Assembly: GCA_964528645.1 (NCBI GenBank)
Contig: CAZGSR010000003.1
Location: 29,616-93,615, forward strand
Origin: UBA5734 sp964528645
Lineage (GTDB): Bacteria; Bacillota; Clostridia; Saccharofermentanales; UBA5734
Reading direction: 5' to 3'
Length of the DNA stretch: 64,000 bases
Each line of letters begins with the position of its first letter. The stretch's first letter is position 1. This document shows, in pieces, positions 42,418 to 50,691 of the stretch. The position numbers and the translations under genes were made by a program. A model generated the notes under the pieces. That model made no database searches. It had not been told where the DNA came from and was given only the letters and a program-made list of their open reading frames with translations.

Positions 42418-44361
42418 TTACTGGTTGGCCAGGTCCTGGAGCAGCGTGGCGCTGCGCTTGAGGAAGGCGGCGAGTTCATCGGCAGTCAGGGAGCCATGGC
42501 CGAGGCGGGCCAGATCATACAGATGGCTGGCCAGCTCAGCGGCGCGATCCTTCTGGGCCGGGACATCGGCCATCGCCTTGAGGCGGGCGACCAGCGGCTG
42601 GTCCTGGTTGATGACCAGGGTCTGCTCCATCGGGAACAGGCTATCCAAGTCCATTGTATCATCGCCGGAACCCATGCGCTCGAATTGCTTGCGCATTTCC
42701 TGCATGCGGCGGGCCTCTTCGGATTCGAGGATCATCGCCGGCAGGGCATCCGCGCCGAGAGTCATCAGCTTGACGACGAGTTTTTCCTTGCCGGTCGCGG
42801 TGCGGAACAGCACTTCAACCGCTTCTTTTTGCGATTCATCACCCTGCTCACCGCCGAGATCGGCGTCGACGCGCTTGAACTTGACGCTGTGGTTTTTGTA
42901 TTCGAGGAAGGACATGAAATGGTTGTCCAGCTCATGGTCCATCACGACCACGGTCAAACCGCGAGCTTTGGCACGCTCGACATAGGCGACCTGCTTGTTG
43001 GCATCTGGGGTGTAATGGATCGCTTCGCCCAGTTCGGCCTGGGTTTTATACGTGCCGTCGACCGTCTTGTACAGGGCGATGTCCTTGACCTTGTCGTAGA
43101 ATTTGTCGTCGCGCATCATGCCGTAGCGGACAAAAACGCCGATATCCTGCCAGTATTTTTCATACTGTTCGCGCTCATTCTTGAACAGGGTATTGAGCTT
43201 GTCAGCCACTTTGCGGATGATGTGGCTGGAAAGCTTGGAGACGTACTCGTCGTTTTGCAGGAAGCTTCTCGAGACATTGAGTGGCAGATCCGGACAGTCG
43301 AGAGCGCCCTTCAGGAGGAAGAGGAATTCGGGGATGATTTCTTTGATGTTGTCGGCGACGAAGACCTGGTTGTAGTAGATCTTGATCCGGCCTTCCAGGC
43401 TCTCATAGACATTGTCGGATTTCGGGAAATACAGGATACCCTTGAGGTTGAAGGGGTAGTCGATGTTGAGGTGGATCCAGAACAGCGGGTCGCGGTAGTC
43501 TTTGAAGGTTTTACGGAAAAAGACCTTGTACTCCTCATCTGTGCAGTCCTTGGGGTCCTTGAGCCAGAGCGGCGTAGTGTCGTTGACCGGTTTTTCCGGG
43601 GCTTCGTCGCGAAGTTCATCGACAATCGTCTCGTCGTCCGGGGTGACGTCCTTGGCTTCATCCGTCTTTTCTGCCTGGGCCTTTTCGGCCCGCTCAGCTG
43701 CAGCCTTGGCTTTGGCCACCTCAGCGACAACGTCCTTGAGATAGATCGGGAAAGGCATGAAATTGCAGTATTTCCCGAGGATTTCCTCGATTTTGGCTGT
43801 TGAGATGAAGGCCTTGCCTTCTTCGGAGAGGGTCAGGGTGATGGTGGTGCCGCGGGTTGTCCGTTCAGATGGGCCCATGTCATAGGACATGCCGTCTTCG
43901 CTCTGCCAGCTGGCGGCTTCGGCGCCGGGCTGGAAAGACAGCGTATCGATGCGGACCAGGTCCGCGACCATGAAGGCCGAGTAAAAACCAAGGCCGAAAT
44001 GTCCGATGATACCGGTGGTTTCAGCGCCCTTTTCCTTGTACTTTTCGACAAAATCCATCGCGCCGGAGAAAGCGATCTGGTTGATGTAGGTGCGAATCTC
44101 ATCGGCCGTCATGCCGATGCCGTTGTCCTGAATCGCCAGGGTACCAGCCTCGCTGTCATAGACGACATCGATGCGATACGCTTCGTCCTCGGGAATCTCG
44201 GCTTCACCCAGAATGGAGAGACGTCTGAGCTTGGCGATGGCGTCAGTCGCATTGGAGACGAGTTCGCGCAGGAAAATGTCCTGGTCGGAATACAGCCATT
44301 TGCGGATGATTGGGAAGATATTCTCCGTGTTGACTGATACGGTGCCGTGTTCGGTTTGCAT
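42418..44361 (-). CDS. htpG: Molecular chaperone HtpG (Hsp90)
   Basis: About 647 residues. The GHKL ATP-binding domain has LRELVSNATDAIAKL, IQDNGIGMT and IGHFGLGFYSAFMVAD, followed by the middle-domain FFRKTFKDYRDPLFWIHLN and RSFLQNDEYVSKL. A charged linker of about 50 residues rich in Ala/Glu/Lys/Asp (near 220-265) separates the N and middle domains, longer than in E. coli HtpG. AGGAGG stands 8 bp before the ATG at 44361. No CIRCE element was seen. Confidence 0.96.
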   Translation of the reverse strand: MQTEHGTVSVNTENIFPIIRKWLYSDQDIFLRELVSNATDAIAKLRRLSILGEAEIPEDEAYRIDVVYDSEAGTLAIQDNGIGMTADEIRTYINQIAFSGAMDFVEKYKEKGAETTGIIGHFGLGFYSAFMVADLVRIDTLSFQPGAEAASWQSEDGMSYDMGPSERTTRGTTITLTLSEEGKAFISTAKIEEILGKYCNFMPFPIYLKDVVAEVAKAKAAAERAEKAQAEKTDEAKDVTPDDETIVDELRDEAPEKPVNDTTPLWLKDPKDCTDEEYKVFFRKTFKDYRDPLFWIHLNIDYPFNLKGILYFPKSDNVYESLEGRIKIYYNQVFVADNIKEIIPEFLFLLKGALDCPDLPLNVSRSFLQNDEYVSKLSSHIIRKVADKLNTLFKNEREQYEKYWQDIGVFVRYGMMRDDKFYDKVKDIALYKTVDGTYKTQAELGEAIHYTPDANKQVAYVERAKARGLTVVVMDHELDNHFMSFLEYKNHSVKFKRVDADLGGEQGDESQKEAVEVLFRTATGKEKLVVKLMTLGADALPAMILESEEARRMQEMRKQFERMGSGDDTMDLDSLFPMEQTLVINQDQPLVARLKAMADVPAQKDRAAELASHLYDLARLGHGSLTADELAAFLKRSATLLQDLANQ

Positions 44362-44467
44362 GAAAATTTCCTCCTTGTAATACAATACGATTTATCTTGC
44401 CGGTTTGTGGACCGGTTTTGTCTGGTTTAGCGGAGCGATGCCTGGCTTTCGAGGTCAGGCGTCTCAC

Positions 44468-45319
44468 TCAAGGGCTGGGCTGGTGTCTATCCAGGTAATC
44501 GCGCACGATCTGCTGATAAGCCCGGTTGATCTGGACAAATAGGGGATTCGGGGCCGATGGCAGCTGGACATCTTCAATTGCTGAAATTGGCAGCAGATCG
44601 ATCGGTGAGCCGGACAGGAATGCCGCATCGGCGGCGCCCTGTGCGATGTCCTGGTAAGTCAGCATTTTTTCGACCAGCTGGCCACCAGCCGCAATGATGG
44701 CTGCAGTGACATAGGTGCGGGTAATCCCTTTGAGGATCCGGTTATCTGGCGCGGTGTAGACTACATTGCCTTGAATAAAGAAAAGGTTGGATCGGGATCC
44801 CTCGGTCAGCTCGCCTTTTCGGTCAGCCAGCAGCAGCTCGAACAGAGGACCAAACGGACTTCCGGCGGCAAAGCGCTCGGCAACGGCCACTTTGTAGTCA
44901 CTGTTGATCACCTTGATATTCGGGTTTTCGCGTTCCCAGTTCAGGATACCAGTGGGCACCCCCTGCTGCATCTGATCGGGCGAAGGATAATAGGAAGGGA
45001 TCTGGTGCAGGATCGTATGCTGCTCTGTCAGGACCAGGCGCAAATTCGATTGCTCGACCTGGTTGGCTTTGATCAGGGACAGGCTGTCCTGATAGAGGTT
45101 TTCCGGGATTGCAAACTGCCCGGCGATGGACAATCGCAGGCGTTCGAGATGATCTTCCCAGAAAAGAGGCGTCTGTTCCTCAATACGGATGACCTCGTAG
45201 AACATCTTTTCCCCGGTCGGCGCAAAACAAAACTGCGCTGCTGGATCGGCTGCCGCGACCATCTGGCCATCGACAACAATCCAAGCGCCAGTCAATGTAT
45301 CAATGATTGGGTAAGCCAT
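44468..45319 (-). CDS. PLP-dependent aminotransferase class IV (branched-chain/D-amino acid type)
   Basis: About 283 residues. The PLP class IV pattern includes 'MFYEVIRIEEQTPLFWEDHLERLRLS', the Lys near VINSDYKVA, LTEGSRSNLFFIQ and ILKGITRTYVTAAI. These enzymes use branched-chain or D-amino acids or aminodeoxychorismate; the subclass cannot be fixed by eye. The start at 45319 has AGAGGGGG 8 bp upstream. An ATG at 45409 would add 30 residues, has no ribosome site, but lies closer to the promoter. Confidence 0.85.
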   Translation of the reverse strand: MAYPIIDTLTGAWIVVDGQMVAAADPAAQFCFAPTGEKMFYEVIRIEEQTPLFWEDHLERLRLSIAGQFAIPENLYQDSLSLIKANQVEQSNLRLVLTEQHTILHQIPSYYPSPDQMQQGVPTGILNWERENPNIKVINSDYKVAVAERFAAGSPFGPLFELLLADRKGELTEGSRSNLFFIQGNVVYTAPDNRILKGITRTYVTAAIIAAGGQLVEKMLTYQDIAQGAADAAFLSGSPIDLLPISAIEDVQLPSAPNPLFVQINRAYQQIVRDYLDRHQPSP

Positions 45320-45459
45320 GATAAAAGCCCCCTCTGGCACAAATCCGTTTGCTTGGGTCAGTCCTGTCCAATAATCGACTGACAGGCTCATCAGCTTGTG
45401 CATATGCAAATGATTCAGACAAGCAGGTGTTAATGCTGCTTTAGTCCGAACAGACAGGT

Positions 45460-45468
45460 ATTATACCA
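45460..45468 (-). promoter_or_regulatory. Extended -10 of the aminotransferase promoter
   Basis: On the minus strand TGG-TATAAT (TATAAT is the complement of 45460-45465). No convincing -35 is present. The leader to the chosen ATG would be about 130 bases. Confidence 0.5.
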
Positions 45469-45518
45469 TATGAATTCTGATTTGGTGTGACTTCGTAAGC
45501 GAATGCCCTTGGCACGTT

Positions 45519-45614
45519 GGCTCTATACTTGATACTGTGAAATATTTGTAAAGAAACAAGGGGGTTGCGCGAGGGGTGGCACCGCGGGCGGAAATTGCAC
45601 GATCCGGGGCCACC
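45519..45614 (+). repeat. 44-bp leader plus one 52-bp unit (variant B)
   Basis: An A+T-rich 44-bp block starting GGCTCT (45519-45562) matches 31 of 44 positions, ungapped, with the block at 63558-63601. It is followed immediately by a 52-bp unit (45563-45614) that begins GGTTGCGCGAGGGGTGGC and carries the variant core CCGCGGGCGGAAATT, also seen at 63654-63705. Between 45615 and 45800 lie fragments (GCTTACAGTCGCAGGC, GACCCCGACCCC) but no gene. Confidence 0.75.
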
Positions 45615-45800
45615 CTGTACTTTCAGGCACGTCGTGGTTCTGTGACGCCTAAGCTTACAGTCGCAGGCTCTCTGAGGTTTGATGGTTCGTTATTACACGA
45701 AATTGACCCCGACCCCGTTTTTGAAACTTGTCACGTGGGTATAAAAATTCGCACAATGCTGATGTTGGTTGCAGGTCTGGTTTGTATTCAGGCCGGGGTC

Positions 45801-45988
45801 CGAAATCGGCAATTGCCGAAATCAGCACCAGAGGTCGCGCGAGGGGTGCGTCCGAAACCGGCAATTGCCGAAATTAGCACCGGGGGTCGCGCGAGGGGTG
45901 CGCCCGAAATCGGCAATTGCCGAAATCAGCACCGGGGGTCGCGCGAGGGGTGCGCCCGAAATCGGCAATTGCCGAAAATAGCACCAGG
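45801..45988 (+). repeat. 52-bp tandem repeat array 1 (four cores)
   Basis: Cores starting CGAAATCGGCAATTGCCGAA lie at 45801, 45853, 45905 and 45957, exactly 52 bp apart. Each contains the palindrome TCGGCAATTGCCGA (one core has a C for T). They are joined by the linker GCACCGGGGGTCGCGCGAGG, which closes on GGTGC and has TCGCGCGA at its centre. 52 is not a multiple of three, so it is not a peptide repeat. The units differ only at a few positions. Confidence 0.9.
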
Positions 45989-46220
45989 GTTAGAGGAGCG
46001 GATAAAAACACTGGTGCACCGTGTGATGCTACAGTCTCAGGGTTTTTCAGGCAACTACAGGACTTATTGCCGGTTTTCTACCCCGACCTTGAAAAGGAAT
46101 TTGCCGAAGCGAGGTCGGGGTCCGAAATCGGCAATAAGTCATACTTTTGTCCGCAGGCCTTACAGCCGCAGGCATTTTCAGCCGAAGCGAATCAAACGAT
46201 GAAACAATCTACCCTGCGTC

Positions 46221-46357
46221 CGAAATCGGCAATTGCCGAAATTAGCACCGGGGGTCGCACGAGGGGTGCGTCCGAAACCGGCAATTGCCGAAGTTAGCAC
46301 CGGGGGTCGCGCGAGGGGTGCGTCCGAAATCGGCAATTGCCGAAATTAGCACCAGGG
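46221..46357 (+). repeat. 52-bp tandem repeat array 2 (three cores)
   Basis: The same unit occurs with cores at 46221, 46273 and 46325, again 52 bp apart. Between the arrays (45989-46220) lie a truncated core at 46123 (CGAAATCGGCAATAAG), a CCCCGACCT / AGGTCGGGG hairpin (46081-46120) and two CTTACAGCCGCAGGC-type motifs. This array ends about 130 bp before the argG promoter. Confidence 0.9.
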
Positions 46358-46489
46358 ACACCCCTTACAATCATCTGACAGCAAACCTTGCAACCACCAC
46401 CGGTTCCAAGGGGGCTTATTTGTTGGATGCAAGGTTGCATCCGTTCATTGCTTTTCACGGTGATAGGCAAAGAGCCCCCCTGCCACCCC

Positions 46490-46518
46490 ATGACAAAGCA
46501 ACAGACAGGCGCTATAAT
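46490..46518 (+). promoter_or_regulatory. argGH promoter
   Basis: ATGACA (46490-46495), 17 bp, TATAAT (46513-46518). Transcription should start near 46525, leaving a leader of about 70 bases that holds the ARG box. Confidence 0.75.
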
Positions 46519-46560
46519 AATACGGTCTGATCCCGCGAAAACGGGTTCTGTATGCAAAAC

Positions 46561-46578
46561 TATGAATATTTATGCATA
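46561..46578 (+). promoter_or_regulatory. ARG box (ArgR/AhrC operator)
   Basis: TATGAATATTTATGCATA fits the ArgR operator pattern TNTGAATWWWWATNCANA. It lies between the predicted start site and the argG ribosome site (GGAGGTG). A weaker second half-like site (TATGCAAAACTATGAA) precedes it. Arginine-dependent repression is expected. Confidence 0.7.
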
Positions 46579-46595
46579 TTTCTGGAGGTGCCCCG

Positions 46596-47810
46596 ATGGC
46601 CAAAGAAAGAATTCTCCTCGCATATTCCGGCGGTCTCGATACGTCGATCATCATTCCCTGGCTGCTAGAGCATTACGACTGCGAAGTCGTCGCCATGGCT
46701 GGTGAGGTCGGTCTCGGACTCGATCATGAAGCCCTGAAGGCCAAAGCGATGAAGTGTGGGGCCGTTGCCTGCTACATCGAAGACATTGCCGAGGAATTCA
46801 TCACCGACTATGTCTACCCGACGCTCAAAGCTGGTGCTGTCTACGAAGGCAAATACCTGCTCGGCACGTCTTTTGCCCGCCCGGTCATTGCCAAGCGCAT
46901 GGTCGAAATCGCCCGCCGCGAAAATTGCACGGCGATTGCCCACGGCGCGACCGGCAAGGGCAACGACCAGGTCCGTTTCGAACTGACCGTCAAAGCGCTG
47001 GCTCCGGATCTTAAGATCATCGCTCCCTGGCGCATCTGGGACATCAAATCACGCGATGAAGAGATCGATTATGCCAACGAACGCGGCATCCCGGTTCCGG
47101 TCACCAAGGCCAATAACTATTCGATGGACCAGAACCTCTGGCACCTGAGCCATGAGGGCATGGACCTCGAAAGCCCGGCCAACGAACCGCAGTATGAGAA
47201 GATCCTGGAAATGTGTGTCACGCCGGAAAATGCCCCCGACCAGCCGGCCTATGTCGAAATCGAGTTCGAAAAAGGCATCCCGGTCAAAGTGGACGGTGAG
47301 GCTCTGGCTCCGGTTGACCTCCTGAAGCGCCTGAACGAAATCGGCGGCGCCAATGGGGTCGGTATTGTCGACCTCGTCGAGAACCGTCTGGTCGGCATGA
47401 AGTCGCGCGGTGTCTATGAAACACCCGGCGGTACCCTGATGTATGCGGCGCATCGCGAGCTCGAACTGCTCTGCATCGACCGTGACACCCTGCACTACAA
47501 AGATGTCCAGGCCCAGCGCTATGCCGAGCTGGTCTATTTCGGCCAGTGGTTCCATCCGCTGCGTGAAGCCATGGACGCCTTCTTTGACAAGACTCAGGAG
47601 ACCGTCACCGGCAAGGTCCGCCTCAAGCTCTACAAGGGCAATGTCTTCCCGGCTGGCACCACCTCCCCCTTCTCCCTCTACCAGGAAGAACTCTCGACCT
47701 TTGCCGAGGACGAGGTCTACAACCAGGCCGATGCCACGGGCTTCATTAACCTGTTCGGCCTGCCGATGAAAGTCGTTGCCCAGATGAAGCAGCGCAACGG
47801 ACTGCTCTGA
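46596..47810 (+). CDS. argG: Argininosuccinate synthase
   Basis: About 404 residues. The PP-loop [18 protein letters not shown] binds ATP, and [27 protein letters not shown] is diagnostic. It joins citrulline and aspartate, with ATP cleaved to AMP, in arginine synthesis. The start at 46596 (MAKERILL) has TGGAGGTG upstream; an earlier in-frame ATG lies inside the ARG box region and is rejected. argH follows one base after the stop. Confidence 0.97.
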   Translation: MAKERILLAYSGGLDTSIIIPWLLEHYDCEVVAMAGEVGLGLDHEALKAKAMKCGAVACYIEDIAEEFITDYVYPTLKAGAVYEGKYLLGTSFARPVIAKRMVEIARRENCTAIAHGATGKGNDQVRFELTVKALAPDLKIIAPWRIWDIKSRDEEIDYANERGIPVPVTKANNYSMDQNLWHLSHEGMDLESPANEPQYEKILEMCVTPENAPDQPAYVEIEFEKGIPVKVDGEALAPVDLLKRLNEIGGANGVGIVDLVENRLVGMKSRGVYETPGGTLMYAAHRELELLCIDRDTLHYKDVQAQRYAELVYFGQWFHPLREAMDAFFDKTQETVTGKVRLKLYKGNVFPAGTTSPFSLYQEELSTFAEDEVYNQADATGFINLFGLPMKVVAQMKQRNGLL

Positions 47811-47811
47811 T

Positions 47812-49191
47812 ATGACCAAAAAAATGTGGGACGGCCGCTTTGCCAAAGCGACAGACCTGGCCGTCAATGCTTACAACTCTTCGATCGCCTTTGACGCCCG
47901 GATGTTCCGCCAGGACATCCGGGGCAGTCAGGCGCATGCCCGCATGCTCGGTTCGATCGGCATCCTCACTATGGAGGACGTCGAGGCGATCGTGACTGGG
48001 CTCAGCCAGATCGGTGCGGATATCGAAGCTGGTCACCTGGCCTTCGATCCCAATGCCGAAGACATCCACATGTTCATCGAGGCTGAACTGACAGCCCGGA
48101 TCGGCGACGCCGGCAAGCGCCTGCATACCGGTCGCAGCCGCAATGACCAGGTAGCTCTTGATTTGCGTCTCTACTTGCGCGACGAAGCCCAGGTCATCCG
48201 CGAAAGCATGCTCCAGCTTTACGGCGTCCTTATGAATTTGGCCGAGCTGAACACTGAGACGATCCTGCCCGGCTACACCCATCTTCAGCGGGCCCAGCCG
48301 ATTACCTTTGGCCATCACCTGATGGCCTATATCGAGATGTTGGCGCGAGACATCAGCCGGCTCGATGACTGCGTGCGGCGCATGGATGTCCTGCCACTCG
48401 GCTCCGGGGCCCTGGCCGGAACGACCTATCCGCTCGACCGGGCGATGGTTGCGCGCGAGCTGGGTTTTGCCGCGATCACCCAGAACAGCCTCGATGGTGT
48501 GTCTGACCGCGACTTTGCGATCGAACTGGCAGGAGTGCTGTCGATTTTCATGATGCACCTGTCGCGTTTGAGCGAGGAGGTCATCCTCTGGTCGAGCCAG
48601 GAATTCGCCTTCATCGAGCTTGACGATGCCTTCAGCACCGGTTCCTCGATCATGCCGCAGAAGAAAAACCCCGACGTGGCTGAGCTGACCCGTGGCAAAT
48701 CAGGGCGTGTCTTTGGTTCGTTGATGACCTTGCTGACGATGATGAAAGGGCTGCCCCTGGCCTATAACAAGGACATGCAGGAAGACAAGGAAGCCATTTT
48801 TGATGCGATCGACACGGTTCTTTTATGCCTGCCAGCCTTCACGGGTATGATGGCCACGTTGACCGTCCGCCCGGACCGCATGCGCCAGGCGGCTGCCGGT
48901 GGTTTCACCAATGCCACCGACCTGGCCGATTACCTGGTCAAAAAAGGCCTCCCCTTCCGCGAGGCTCACGAGGTGTCCGGCAAGCTGGTCAAGCTCTGTG
49001 TCTCCAGAACCTGTGCCCTTGAGGACCTGGCACTCGATGAATTCAAGCAATATTCCAGCCTGATCGAGATCGATATCTATGATGCGATCAGTCTGGAAAC
49101 GTGTGTTTCGCAGCGCCAGATCACCGGCGCCCCCAATGCCGACACCGTCCGGGCAGCGATTGCCCATGCCCGGCAGCGGTTTGCTGGCTAA
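47812..49191 (+). CDS. argH: Argininosuccinate lyase
   Basis: Protein of 459 residues. 'KMWDGRFAKATDLAVNAYNSSIAFD' opens the protein, and the fumarase/ASL signature GSSIMPQKKNPDVAELTRGK carries the catalytic Ser loop. 'HTGRSRNDQVALDLRLYLR' and 'GYTHLQRAQPITFGHHL' are also conserved. It splits argininosuccinate into arginine and fumarate. It is the second gene of the argGH operon, with a 1-bp gap. Confidence 0.97.
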   Translation: MTKKMWDGRFAKATDLAVNAYNSSIAFDARMFRQDIRGSQAHARMLGSIGILTMEDVEAIVTGLSQIGADIEAGHLAFDPNAEDIHMFIEAELTARIGDAGKRLHTGRSRNDQVALDLRLYLRDEAQVIRESMLQLYGVLMNLAELNTETILPGYTHLQRAQPITFGHHLMAYIEMLARDISRLDDCVRRMDVLPLGSGALAGTTYPLDRAMVARELGFAAITQNSLDGVSDRDFAIELAGVLSIFMMHLSRLSEEVILWSSQEFAFIELDDAFSTGSSIMPQKKNPDVAELTRGKSGRVFGSLMTLLTMMKGLPLAYNKDMQEDKEAIFDAIDTVLLCLPAFTGMMATLTVRPDRMRQAAAGGFTNATDLADYLVKKGLPFREAHEVSGKLVKLCVSRTCALEDLALDEFKQYSSLIEIDIYDAISLETCVSQRQITGAPNADTVRAAIAHARQRFAG

Positions 49192-49208
49192 ACGACAGAA
49201 AGACGTTC

Positions 49209-50627
49209 ATGCGCAATAAGATTTTCGTCATCGTATTTGTTTCACTGGTCCTTGTTTTAGGTGGATTCATCCTGGGCTTCCGCAACCAAGAGGAATTTTC
49301 GGTTCTGGAAAACCGCGATCTGGCAGCCTCCGAGCCATTCACGATCGCCAATTGGCTCTCAACTGATTTCCAACAAAGCATCGAAAGTGTCCTGGCGGAC
49401 CATTTCCCCAAGCGCAACGTGTGGGTGAAATCCTATACCCGGATGCAGTACCAACTGACCTTGCTGACGCGCCAGGCGCTGGGCAAGGGTCCCTCGAGCC
49501 AGATCGTCGTCGTGCCCGATCCGACTACACCGTCGACCACGCCATCCGGCACAAACGGTGAGCCAACAGCAACACCGACCCCGGCGGTGACGATCAAGCC
49601 AGTTGAGACAGAGCCGGTTGAGGTGGAGAGCCCCTATGACTTCAACAGCGAATACGTCGATTTCATTGGTGTCGAAGAAAAACAGCTGGCACCGAACACA
49701 CCGATCACGGTGACGCCGGTCAATGCGGAGGTCAGCCTGATGCAGATCGCCGATGATCTGCGCCTGGCTCGAGCAGCAGTGGATTTCAATCCCGACCAGC
49801 TCTATGTGGTGAACAAGAATGTCGAATTTTTCAACGACTTTGCCAATTCGATTGCACCCCGGCAGGAGATGGTTTTCCTGATTGAAACACCGCGCCTGAG
49901 CCATCTGGTCTATCCGCAGAGCAATCTGGGCACGATCCAGACCACACTGGACAACATCCAAGTGCCGCACGACATTTTCCGGATCGAGTCACCTACCGAC
50001 CTGGTCAACAATTTCTATCGCACCGACCACCACTGGACCGATCTGGGCGCCTACAAGGGCTATGTCAGCCTGATCCGCTTCCTCTACGGCCCGGACGAAC
50101 CAGTGCTGGAGCCAGTTAACCGAGTCAGCTTCAACCGCGTGGCCCTCGAAGGTTCCCTGGCCCGCATGGCAGCCCTGTCGCTCGACATCCAGCCCGACCC
50201 GATGAACATGCTGCTCTTTGATTATCCGAAAATGGACATCCTGGTCAACGGTTCTAAGCCGGCTGAATATGGCAATATCTCCCTCTATCTGGCTGATGAC
50301 CAGCCCAAGGAACGGGGCTATGATCACTACAACCACCTACTGCAAAAGCGTGAACCGTTTATTGAATTCAATACCGGACGCGAAGATCGTGGTGATATCC
50401 TGATCATTTCCGACTCGATGAGCAATCCGATCCGCCAACTCGTGGCCAGCCATTTCCGCAGGACCGTTTTCGTCAATCTGGAAAAGATGATGCAATCGGA
50501 TGAAGACTACGACTTCAAAATAAGCGATTATTTGGAGGAAAATGAGATCGATCAGGTCTTGTTCTTGTTGTCGAGTGAGAACATTCTGCTCGGAGCCGAG
50601 ATGAAGTACGTCTGGGAGAACCCCTGA
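49209..50627 (+). CDS. DHHW family membrane-anchored protein (AlgX/SGNH-like)
   Basis: About 472 residues. The N-terminus has one membrane helix (IFVIVFVSLVLVLGGFILGF), then FSVLENRDLA, a Thr/Pro-rich linker near residues 100-140, and the core motif NNFYRTDHHWTDLGAYKGY near residue 275. Near the C-terminus is DILIISDSMSNPI, where related SGNH proteins have their GDS-like Ser. The family resembles alginate-type O-acetyl transfer helpers, and partners are usually MBOAT acyltransferases; none is nearby. It begins 17 bp after argH and may be read through from it. Confidence 0.8.
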   Translation: MRNKIFVIVFVSLVLVLGGFILGFRNQEEFSVLENRDLAASEPFTIANWLSTDFQQSIESVLADHFPKRNVWVKSYTRMQYQLTLLTRQALGKGPSSQIVVVPDPTTPSTTPSGTNGEPTATPTPAVTIKPVETEPVEVESPYDFNSEYVDFIGVEEKQLAPNTPITVTPVNAEVSLMQIADDLRLARAAVDFNPDQLYVVNKNVEFFNDFANSIAPRQEMVFLIETPRLSHLVYPQSNLGTIQTTLDNIQVPHDIFRIESPTDLVNNFYRTDHHWTDLGAYKGYVSLIRFLYGPDEPVLEPVNRVSFNRVALEGSLARMAALSLDIQPDPMNMLLFDYPKMDILVNGSKPAEYGNISLYLADDQPKERGYDHYNHLLQKREPFIEFNTGREDRGDILIISDSMSNPIRQLVASHFRRTVFVNLEKMMQSDEDYDFKISDYLEENEIDQVLFLLSSENILLGAEMKYVWENP

Positions 50628-50659
50628 TCCATCAGGGAAGAGATGCATGAACCTGTACC

Positions 50660-50691
50660 AAAAAGAGGCTGGCGATTATTCGCCAGCCTCT
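50660..50691. terminator. Terminator shared by convergent genes; TPR stop codon lies in its loop
   Basis: An 11-bp stem GAGGCTGGCGA / TCGCCAGCCTC. On the minus strand it is followed by TTTTT. The TAA stop of the TPR gene (50676-50678) lies in the loop, so the 3' end of that gene forms half of its own terminator. On the plus strand the tail TTCTTCTT is weaker but could end the DHHW transcript. Confidence 0.8.

Noticed and set aside
44391..44430. Plus-strand hairpin CCGGT...ACCGG with TTTT as terminator
   Set aside because: No plus-strand gene lies upstream, and the stem is only five base pairs.
45576..46202. Open frame of about 208 codons across the repeats
   Set aside because: It crosses 52-bp repeats (not a multiple of three), shows Arg/Gly low-complexity translation, and has no ribosome site.
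45801..46357. CRISPR array
   Set aside because: The 52-bp units are nearly identical throughout, so there are no unique spacers; the count is low and no cas gene is present.
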